A DNA stretch of 5,032 bases from the NCBI GenBank assembly GCA_026982835.1, contig JALSGI010000149.1:1-5032 (forward strand). The letters run 5' to 3'. Each line of letters opens with the position of its first letter. Position 1 is the stretch's first letter. Source of the stretch: Planctomycetota bacterium (lineage in GTDB: Bacteria > Planctomycetota > Planctomycetia > Pirellulales > S012-138). Positions 1 through 4,791 of this stretch are shown here, piece after piece. The notes beneath the pieces are model-generated. The model saw only the letters and a list, made by a program, of their open reading frames with translations, did no database searches and was not told the DNA's origin. The translations under genes were made by a program, and so were the position numbers.

Positions 1-1
1 G

Positions 2-1375
2 GAAGAACCGCTGCTGTGGTCCGAGATGGACCGCGTGGCGCGGCCCTGGACCAAGTGGGCCGTGGAAGTGCATCGGGCCCCGGACGTGCTGCCGGTGCTG
101 CGGCGGGCGGTCCAGTGCGCTTTGACCCCCCCGACCGGCCCGGTGTTTCTCTCCTGGCCGATGGACGTGCAGGCCGAGCTGATCGACCAGCCGGTCCAAG
201 CCGCAGCGGTGATCGACCCCCGGGTGCGAGCTCCTGCGGCGGCGCTACAACAGGCGGCCCAACTGCTGGCCGGGGCCCAAAACCCGGTCATCCTGGCCGG
301 CAGCCGCGTGACCGAAGCCGGCGCGATCGACGCCCTGGTGCAGGTGGCCGAAACGCTGGGAGCCCCGGTGATGGCCGAACCGGGGACCACGCACGGGCGG
401 ATCCCCTTCCCTTGTACACATCCCTTGAGTGCTCCGGGGCTGCCACTGTGGTCCCCGGAGATTCGCCAGCGGCTGGAACCTTACGACGTGGCGCTGGTGG
501 CCGGGATGGACCTGTTCCGGCAGTATGTCTATCACGAGCCGCAGTGTCCCGTGCCGGAACATCTGCGACTGATCCATGCCGACCAGGATTCGTGGCAGTT
601 GGGCAAAAATCACCCGCTGGCCGTAGGCCTTTGGGGCCACCTGCAACCCACCCTGGAGGAGCTGGCCCAGTTGCTACGCCGCACCATGAGCGAAGATCAA
701 CGGCGGCGGGCCCTGGCCCGGGCGGAACGGCATCAAGCAGAACATCACCGCCGCAAAAAGCAGTTGGAACAACAAGCCCTGGCCCAACGGGAGCAGCGTC
801 CCCTTGCCCCTCTGGTGCTGATGCACACGCTGGCCCAGGTGTTGCCTGCCGACGCAGCCGTGGTGGAGGAAGCCGTGACCACCACCAGCACCACGCTGGA
901 GCGGCTGGGAGCCATCCGCAGGCCGGAGGGGTACTTCGGCCACCGGGGTTGGGCGTTGGGCTGGGGGTTGGGCTGTGCGTTGGGAGTGAAGCTGGCCTGG
1001 CCCGATCGGCCCGTGCTGGCCATCGTGGGCGAAGGGGCCGCCATGTTCGGTATCCAGGCCCTGTGGACTGCGGCCCACTACCGCATCCCCGTTACGTTTG
1101 TCATTCCCAACAACGCAGCCTACCAGATTCTCAAGGTGGGGGCCTTGGGGCTAGGGCTTCCGGGAGCCCGCCGGGGGCAATTCGTCGGCTGCGACCTGAA
1201 GGAGCCGGAGATCGACTTCGTGGCGCTGGCTCAGGCACTGGGCGTGAAAGCCGTTACGGCCACCGAGCCGGAACAGGTGGCCGAACTGGTGCGCCAGGGA
1301 TTGGCCGGGGAAGAACCGCTGCTGATCGACGTGCCCATCGCCCGAGAACTACCAGGGCGTTTGGGTTATGGGTAA
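2..1375 (+). CDS. Thiamine-diphosphate-dependent enzyme, benzoylformate decarboxylase/acetolactate synthase-like (5' partial)
   Basis: The reading frame is open from base 2, before the first ATG at 26, and the codons ahead of that ATG already fit the family, so the start lies outside the window. What remains is 457 residues. Members run about 530-560, so roughly 100 N-terminal residues are missing, including the region with the PYR-domain glutamate that activates the cofactor. Visible parts, numbered from base 2: the end of the PYR domain (KWA at 18-20, GPVFLSWP near 51-58), the central domain, and the C-terminal ThDP-binding domain. In the last, the cofactor motif runs from GEG (343-345, bases 1028-1036) to NN (370-371), with the family's usual spacing. 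The stretch ALWTAA (353-358) closely resembles Pseudomonas benzoylformate decarboxylase as I remember it. Two oddities: the motif's metal-binding Asp is Glu (344), and the position of that enzyme's active-site His281 is Ala269 in a gap-free alignment from memory. The family is secure. The substrate is unknown, and benzoylformate should not be assumed. Confidence 0.9.
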   Translation, partial: EEPLLWSEMDRVARPWTKWAVEVHRAPDVLPVLRRAVQCALTPPTGPVFLSWPMDVQAELIDQPVQAAAVIDPRVRAPAAALQQAAQLLAGAQNPVILAGSRVTEAGAIDALVQVAETLGAPVMAEPGTTHGRIPFPCTHPLSAPGLPLWSPEIRQRLEPYDVALVAGMDLFRQYVYHEPQCPVPEHLRLIHADQDSWQLGKNHPLAVGLWGHLQPTLEELAQLLRRTMSEDQRRRALARAERHQAEHHRRKKQLEQQALAQREQRPLAPLVLMHTLAQVLPADAAVVEEAVTTTSTTLERLGAIRRPEGYFGHRGWALGWGLGCALGVKLAWPDRPVLAIVGEGAAMFGIQALWTAAHYRIPVTFVIPNNAAYQILKVGALGLGLPGARRGQFVGCDLKEPEIDFVALAQALGVKAVTATEPEQVAELVRQGLAGEEPLLIDVPIARELPGRLGYG

Positions 1376-1385
1376 CGGACGTCTA

Positions 1386-1658
1386 TTACTTGAACAGGTC
1401 GGCACGGGAACCGGTGCGGAGGAGGATCAGCTCGTTTTTTGAAAGTTTGTAGATCAATAACTAATCCGACCCGATGTGATATTCCCTGCAACCTTTCAGG
1501 CGACCACGAAGAGGATGGTCCTTGCGAGCCGCTGGAAGAGGTTTTCCCTGGGCAAGCCTTTTGATGACGCGCCACAGCTTGTCAAGCGATTTGCCACGTT
1601 TTTTGGCTCGCTTTACGTCTTTCTTGAACTGGCCGGTGCGCACGATCTGTCTCATCAT
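1386..1658 (-). pseudogene. YafQ-family mRNA-interferase toxin, interrupted by an in-frame amber stop
   Basis: The intact family members are ribosome-dependent endoribonucleases that cut translated mRNA and are neutralised by a DinJ/RelB antitoxin. The frame opens at 1658 and reads 65 residues with clear YafQ features (GQFKKDVKRAKKRGK near 9-23, KDHPL at 46-50, H61, D65) to TAG at 1463-1461. In the family this position is the Trp of the DW motif. Reading on in the same frame gives 24 more codons (LLIYKL, then LLRTGSRADLFK) and tandem stops TAA TAG at 1388-1383. The restored length is 90 residues, normal for the family. The E. coli YafQ active residues His50, His63, Asp67, Trp68, His87 and Phe91 map at a constant offset of two to H48, H61, D65, amber, R85 and F89. 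Two functional positions are therefore lost: Trp to stop and His to Arg. Loss of toxicity is the simplest reading. Amber readthrough would restore the length but not the histidine. Confidence 0.88.
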
Positions 1659-1918
1659 GCTCCTTCCATGTCTTGTATGAGTGAATCGACGGATTCATAC
1701 CGGGTGAGTCCACGGCGATTTTCCACGTCCTCCATCGCGCGCAAAGTTTCCTCGTTAGGAATCTTCACCTCGAACGGCAATCCTCGATGAAACTCCACTT
1801 GCTTGAGAAACAACACAACGGCTTCCGAAGTGGTCAGCCCAAGTTGAGAAAAGGTCTGTTCGGCTTTCTTCTTCAATTCAGGATCCACGCGCACCGTAAT
1901 GGTGGCCGTCTTAGCCAT
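1655..1918 (-). CDS. DinJ/RelB-family antitoxin
   Basis: This 87-residue protein appears complete. The N-terminus is a ribbon-helix-helix DNA-binding domain: beta strand TITVRVD (residues 6-12), first helix 13-26 and second helix 29-43 (TTSEAVVLFLKQV). It is followed by the RGLPFEV segment typical of DinJ near 45-51 and a charged C-terminal arm (55-87) that in this family wraps around and blocks the toxin. The protein should dimerise, bind the operon's own promoter, and neutralise a YafQ-type RNase. It is the first gene of the pair: its TGA (1657-1655) overlaps the toxin's ATG (1658-1656) in an ATGA junction, the usual sign of translational coupling. I see no damage in it, although its partner toxin is broken. 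It may now serve only as a repressor, or neutralise related toxins elsewhere in the genome; that is inference. The base composition is less GC-rich than either flanking gene, which fits acquisition by transfer. Confidence 0.9.
   Translation of the reverse strand: MAKTATITVRVDPELKKKAEQTFSQLGLTTSEAVVLFLKQVEFHRGLPFEVKIPNEETLRAMEDVENRRGLTRYESVDSLIQDMEGA
1660..1667 (-). promoter_or_regulatory. Shine-Dalgarno site of the toxin, inside the antitoxin gene
   Basis: On the minus strand this reads GGAAGGAG. It lies one base before the first ATG (1658-1656) and four bases before a second ATG (1655-1653). The spacing favours the second ATG as the working start, giving a toxin one residue shorter with a one-base overlap to the antitoxin stop instead of the four-base ATGA overlap. 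The site lies in the last codons of the antitoxin, so the two genes are probably translationally coupled. Confidence 0.65.
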
Positions 1919-1920
1919 AA

Positions 1921-1928
1921 ATCACCTC
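1921..1928 (-). promoter_or_regulatory. Strong Shine-Dalgarno site of the antitoxin
   Basis: On the minus strand this reads GAGGTGAT, eight consecutive bases of the consensus anti-SD complement, with its GAGG core six bases before the ATG at 1918. It fixes the antitoxin start. An intact, near-ideal ribosome site suggests the antitoxin is still translated. I could not find a convincing -35/-10 pair between it and the repeat element at 2023. Confidence 0.75.
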
Positions 1929-2022
1929 GCTTTTTCCTTTTCATCTCATTCCAAAAATCGACTTGATTCCTCTATCGCAACCTTTTGCCACCCTTTATTA
2001 GTAACGGACAGGATGCATCTCC

Positions 2023-2146
2023 TAACAGCCCGTTGAAGAATGTTCCTCGATACGGAATCGCGTCATAGGACTAGACGTATTTTCTGAAAAAAGCGGCTCG
2101 GCAGGAGCCTCGCCCTCCCAAACTTGTGTTTTTCAACGGGCTGTTA
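2023..2146. mobile_element. MITE-like 124-bp element with 15-bp terminal inverted repeats
   Basis: The left end TAACAGCCCGTTGAA (2023-2037) and the right end TTCAACGGGCTGTTA (2132-2146) are exact reverse complements. Pairing extends weakly inward through a G-T wobble and two A-T pairs. The 94 bp between contain no gene, but do contain a small internal hairpin (GGCTC at 2095-2099, GAGCC at 2105-2109). Size, lack of coding capacity and perfect termini fit a non-autonomous miniature transposon. No clear target-site duplication is visible: the flanks read ...CTCC and ACTTC... outside the repeats. It could instead be a dispersed structured repeat or a bidirectional hairpin. It sits 104 bp upstream of the antitoxin start, so it may have separated or replaced that operon's promoter. 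Confidence 0.6.
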
Positions 2147-2229
2147 ACTTCCTGTGGAAAGGAGTTCTTGATCGAGTTTCTCTCTCCTGGTAATGAGGAA
2201 CGGAACTGACAGGATACCAATGTACTTCT

Positions 2230-2257
2230 ATTGTACATACATTGTTAGTACAGCCAA
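2230..2257 (-). promoter_or_regulatory. Possible sigma-70-type promoter reading leftward
   Basis: On the minus strand TTGGCT (2257-2252, four of six consensus bases) is followed after 16 bp by TACAAT (2235-2230, five of six). It points toward the MITE-like element and, about 300 bp on, the antitoxin. Such matches arise by chance, and this local patch is AT-rich, so the call is weak. Confidence 0.22.
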
Positions 2258-2303
2258 CCGTGTCTGCAAGAAAATTCGGCATCACCATCCCCTTTTGCTC
2301 GCA

Positions 2304-2341
2304 GGTGCGGGACCGACCAACACCACACAACCTCCCGCACC
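2304..2341. repeat. Inverted repeat (9-bp GC-rich stem, 20-base loop)
   Basis: GGTGCGGGA (2304-2312) is the exact reverse complement of TCCCGCACC (2333-2341). The stem can extend by two pairs (CA at 2302-2303 with TG at 2343-2344) across one bulged C. The loop is A/C-rich and unstructured. There is no T-run on either side, so it is not an intrinsic terminator. Its role is unknown. Confidence 0.55.
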
Positions 2342-2515
2342 CTGGCAGGGGGAAACATTGCTCGGCCACCGCGTTGCCACCTTCAACCGAAGCCGTTCCC
2401 TCTCTCCGGATGCGAAGAAAAAAGCGGGCTTTGAAGTTCAAGGCTACGAGAGCAAATTGGACCCCAGGAGCAATCCTGCAAGACGAGCGTGCCGGTGGAC
2501 CTGGTACAACCACAT

Positions 2516-2543
2516 CCCCCAAAGATACTAGTAAGTTTGGGGG
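2516..2543. repeat. 28-bp interrupted palindrome
   Basis: The arms CCCCCAAA (2516-2523) and TTTGGGGG (2536-2543) are perfect complements. After two mismatched bases on each side, the centre is a second perfect palindrome, TACTAGTA (2526-2533). The whole is symmetric about one axis, as expected of a site for a dimeric DNA-binding protein or a recombinase core, or of a hairpin. No T-run follows on either strand, so it is not a terminator. Confidence 0.55.
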
Positions 2544-2550
2544 GGAGATT

Positions 2551-2596
2551 GTGCCGGAAAAAAGGGATTCGGCCGAATTGGGCGTATTTTTTGCAC
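2551..2596. repeat. Imperfect 46-bp inverted repeat around a perfect 12-bp palindrome
   Basis: The centre ATTCGGCCGAAT (2567-2578) is a perfect palindrome. Outside it, six A's (2558-2563) face six T's (2587-2592), and GTGC (2551-2554) faces GCAC (2593-2596), with unequal unpaired spacers of 3 and 8 bases between the centre and the A/T runs. On the plus strand, the central stem followed by T6 could act as a poor terminator. The right arm overlaps the proposed promoter starting at 2591. Confidence 0.45.
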
Positions 2597-2621
2597 CATC
2601 TTGTGCCATAACTGCTACACT
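2591..2621 (+). promoter_or_regulatory. Possible extended -10 promoter reading rightward
   Basis: TTGCAC (2591-2596) is followed after 19 bp by TACACT (2616-2621), which is preceded by TG and one base (2613-2615), the extended -10 signature. The 19-bp spacer is long. If it is used, transcription would begin near 2628 and run into the hairpin and T-run ending at 2717, giving a transcript of about 90 bases with no coding capacity. Confidence 0.22.
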
Positions 2622-2644
2622 AGACGAGCATAGCTAATAGCTAT

Positions 2645-2717
2645 GGGCGGCCTTTCGCTCCACGGTATGGGTTCCGCTGCCCCAGCCCGTACCTCGCGAA
2701 GGCCGCCCACCTTTTTT
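2645..2717 (+). terminator. Long hairpin with T-run, intrinsic-terminator-like
   Basis: GGGCGGCCTT (2645-2654) pairs with AAGGCCGCCC (2699-2708). After one bulged T, CGC pairs with GCG. Deeper in, GGTATGGG (2664-2671) pairs with CCCGTACC (2686-2693) with one G-T wobble, leaving a 14-base loop. Three bases after the stem come six T's (2712-2717), so the signal is oriented for plus-strand transcripts. The puzzle is that no plus-strand gene lies upstream. It does not look like a normal terminator for ptsI, which ends at 2755 on the other strand: in that direction the hairpin is followed by mixed sequence, although the stem could still slow RNA polymerase or protect the ptsI mRNA end. The structure is clear; its use is not. 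Confidence 0.5.
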
Positions 2718-2754
2718 GCCCACCAGAGCCGTCGAAAATCCCTGGCCCATTACT

Positions 2755-4521
2755 CTACTCTACATCAAGAATTTCCACGTCGGGGCAGAAAGCGTGGATT
2801 TGCTGGGCCAGAAAGCGGCGAATCTGGCGGCCGGTCCGCAACTCCAGAGCGTGCTGGGCGATCTGGGCCGCCTGGGCCACGGTGACGCTGGCAGCCAGGC
2901 GTTTGTTCAGCGGGATGAACGAGGGGCTCATGCTGAAGCTGCGCAAGCCCATACCCAGCAACAGGAGAAATCCCCGCGGGCTTCCGGCCATTTCGCCACA
3001 GAGACTGACCGGCTTGCCCGCCCGCAGGCAGGTGCGGATCAAGTGGTGCAGCACGCGGAGCACAGCCGGGCTGAGCGGCTGGCACAGGTGGCTCACCTTC
3101 GGGTTGTCCCGGTCGGCGGCCATGAGGTACTGCACCAGGTCGTTGGAGCCGATGGAGACGAAATCCACCAGGTCCAGAAAGGCGTCGATGTTGATGGCCG
3201 CTGCGGGCACTTCGACCATCATGCCGATCTGCACAGGCCCCTGTTCTTTCCCCTCGGCCCGAAGCTGCCGCTGGCAACGCCGCACCAGCGCCCGCAGCCG
3301 CCGCATCTCCTCGACGACGGTGACCATGGGGAACATCAGTTGCACCCGCGCCGGAGGGTTGGTCTGCAAGGCCGCGGCCCGAAGCACCGCGCGGATCTGC
3401 TTCTGGAAAAACTCCGGGTGCTCAAACGACAAGCGGATCGAGCGCCAGCCCAGGAACGGATTGGCCTCCCCCCGGTGGCCCAGGTAGGGGATCGTCTTGT
3501 CCCCGCCGATGTCCAGCGTGCGGATGGTGATCCGGTGCTGGGGGGTTTTGAGGATCATGCGGCGGTAGTTGTCCAGCTGCTCCTCTTCCGAGGGGACGCT
3601 GGGATGGGTGAGAAACAGGTACTCGGTGCGATAGAGCCCCACGCCGGTGGCCCCCACGGCGCGGGCCTGCTCCACGTCGCCCAGGCCGTTCACATTGGCC
3701 AGCAGCTCCAGCGGCACGCCGTCGGCGGTTCGGGCCGGCTGGTCGCGGTTTTCGGCCAGTTGGTGCTGGCGGTGGACGAACTCCCGCTGCAGTTTGCGGT
3801 AAGCTGCTTCGCTTTCCGGGTCGGGAGCCAGCACCACCACTCCCTCGCGGCCATCCACGATGATCCGATCGCCGGTTTTCACCTGCCGCAGGATGTCCCG
3901 CACGCCGGTTACGGCCGGAATGCCGCGACTGCGGGCCAGGATGGCCGCATGGCTGGTGGGTCCGCCGGATTGGGTCACGATGCCCGAAACCTCGCACCCC
4001 CCCAGCGTGATGGCGTGGGAGGGCAGCAGCTCGTCGGCCACCACCACCAGCGGCTCGCCCCCCAGAGCGGCAGGCCCCTGCTTGATCACCTGGGAGAGAT
4101 GGCCGCTTAGACGCACGATCACGTCGCGCAGATCGGCCAGTCGTTCTTTGAGAAAATCGTCCTTGGTACGGGCAAACAGCGAGCCATATTCGTTGAGCAC
4201 GCGGTGCAAGGCTCCCTGGGCCGTGGAGCGGTGCTGGGTGATGTAGTCCCGCACTTTGTGCAAAAAAGCCGGGTCGTGCAGGATGGCCTCGTGGGCGTGG
4301 AAGATTTCGGCCTCTTGGGTGCCGACCTGGGAGGCCACCTTGTCGTAAAGGGCGCGCAGGTCCGCCGCGGCCTTCTCCACGGCCTGGTCGAAGGCTTCCA
4401 GCTCCTGCAACAGTTCTTGTTCCTCCAGCGGCTTTCCCCGGGGATCGACGAACACCTCGTGAATGCAATAGGCCACGCCGACCACCACCCCGGGCGAAAC
4501 CGCCACTCCGCGGCGTAGCAT
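2755..4521 (-). CDS. ptsI: Phosphoenolpyruvate-protein phosphotransferase (PTS enzyme I)
   Basis: Enzyme I is the soluble cytoplasmic enzyme that takes phosphate from PEP onto a histidine and passes it to HPr, the first step of the phosphotransferase system. The 588-residue protein is full length for the family (about 575). Domains in order: N-terminal HPr-binding/helical region (about 5-145), swivelling phosphohistidine domain (about 150-230) with the signature SGGPTSHAAILAR and phospho-acceptor His191, then the PEP-binding TIM barrel (about 255-545). In the barrel GLYRTE holds Arg298, RTLDIGGDK holds Arg334, EVP holds Glu437, SIGSND holds Asn460 and Asp461, and LCGEMAG holds the general-acid Cys508. 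All match the known catalytic set. There is no N-terminal GAF domain, so this is ptsI rather than the nitrogen-PTS ptsP. The ATG at 4521 gives the expected MLRRGVAVSPG opening, though no good ribosome site precedes it. HPr is not next to it in this window. The gene diverges from the enolase-superfamily gene. Confidence 0.96.
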   Translation of the reverse strand: MLRRGVAVSPGVVVGVAYCIHEVFVDPRGKPLEEQELLQELEAFDQAVEKAAADLRALYDKVASQVGTQEAEIFHAHEAILHDPAFLHKVRDYITQHRSTAQGALHRVLNEYGSLFARTKDDFLKERLADLRDVIVRLSGHLSQVIKQGPAALGGEPLVVVADELLPSHAITLGGCEVSGIVTQSGGPTSHAAILARSRGIPAVTGVRDILRQVKTGDRIIVDGREGVVVLAPDPESEAAYRKLQREFVHRQHQLAENRDQPARTADGVPLELLANVNGLGDVEQARAVGATGVGLYRTEYLFLTHPSVPSEEEQLDNYRRMILKTPQHRITIRTLDIGGDKTIPYLGHRGEANPFLGWRSIRLSFEHPEFFQKQIRAVLRAAALQTNPPARVQLMFPMVTVVEEMRRLRALVRRCQRQLRAEGKEQGPVQIGMMVEVPAAAINIDAFLDLVDFVSIGSNDLVQYLMAADRDNPKVSHLCQPLSPAVLRVLHHLIRTCLRAGKPVSLCGEMAGSPRGFLLLLGMGLRSFSMSPSFIPLNKRLAASVTVAQAAQIAQHALELRTGRQIRRFLAQQIHAFCPDVEILDVE

Positions 4522-4791
4522 GGAGTCGAGGGCTCCGGAAACGATGGTTCCACGGCGGGCGATTCGCTTTCCGATTCCACTCTAACCGGTTTCCCCGCAG
4601 GCAAAAGCCCCGCCAATTGCTTCCCCCAAGAACTTCCCCCAGGGGCGACGAAGGCCCTTGACAGTATTTTCCTGGGGGGCTTGCCACCTCGTGGCTGCCT
4701 CCGTAGGGTTGATTCCGTTTGCAGCGGATTTTTCCCCTGCTGCGTGCCCCTTGGCCGCTGGCCTGTCCGCCCCTTGGGAGAGGAACCCGCG
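4522..4791. other. Divergent intergenic region between ptsI and the enolase-superfamily gene
   Basis: These 270 bp must carry the promoters of two outward-reading genes. A perfect -35 hexamer TTGACA (4658-4663, plus strand) stands out, but 16-18 bp downstream there is no acceptable -10, so I do not call it a promoter. The nine-base word CTTCCCCCA occurs twice with a 13-bp period (4620-4628 and 4633-4641), which could be an operator or chance in C-rich DNA. The minus strand shows only a weak TAGAGT-like -10 toward ptsI. No RNA gene or small ORF is convincing here. Confidence 0.5.
4778..4784 (+). promoter_or_regulatory. Shine-Dalgarno site of the enolase-superfamily gene
   Basis: GAGAGGA lies seven bases before the ATG at 4792. 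It supports this start over any upstream codon. Confidence 0.6.

Larger units (their letters stand above)
2147..2754. other. Gene-poor, palindrome-rich spacer
   Basis: About 600 bp with no gene I can support. Open frames of about 80-160 codons exist on both strands, but their predicted proteins are low-complexity, rich in Pro, Arg, Ser and Cys, match no family I know and lack ribosome sites. What the stretch does hold is structure: a 9-bp GC-rich hairpin at 2304-2341, a 28-bp interrupted palindrome at 2516-2543, a 46-bp imperfect inverted repeat at 2551-2596, a short palindrome at 2630-2644, and a long hairpin with a T-run at 2645-2717. The spacing suggests regulatory or structured-RNA content, or remains of mobile DNA. 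It separates the toxin-antitoxin/repeat block from ptsI. Confidence 0.6.

Noticed and set aside
1309..1324. The 16-bp sequence at the very start of the window occurs again here.
   Set aside because: Both copies encode Glu-Glu-Pro-Leu-Leu in the same frame at positions where the family expects such residues. Identical preferred codons explain it, and the flanks diverge at once.
16..1452. A 478-codon plus-strand open frame overlapping the ThDP gene.
   Set aside because: Low-complexity Gly/Arg/Pro/Ala product in a shadow frame. The real frame is fixed by the GEG...NN motif and the homologous C-terminus.
1366..1575. A 69-codon minus-strand frame overlapping the toxin.
   Set aside because: It is in another frame from the toxin, has no recognisable motif, and is explained by the toxin pseudogene.
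2133..2609. A 158-codon minus-strand open frame in the spacer.
   Set aside because: No ribosome site before its ATG, no recognisable domain, Cys/Arg/Pro-rich mixed composition, and it runs across the right terminal repeat of the MITE-like element. Similar frames exist on the plus strand (2193-2531, 2242-2637), as expected by chance.
2645..2711. The hairpin region considered as a tRNA or tRNA-like gene.
   Set aside because: The acceptor-like stem is too long, and there are no D, anticodon or T arms with the conserved TTCGA loop.
4658..4663. A perfect TTGACA hexamer upstream of the enolase-superfamily gene.
   Set aside because: No acceptable -10 at 16-18 bp downstream (the region is TTGCCA-like and GC-rich), so a promoter cannot be supported on this alone.
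3422..4687. Long open frames overlapping ptsI on both strands (for example 3422-4687 minus, 2716-4110 plus).
   Set aside because: They are by-products of GC-rich codon use in ptsI. Their proteins are Arg/Gly/Pro/His-rich without domains, whereas the ptsI frame carries every enzyme I motif.
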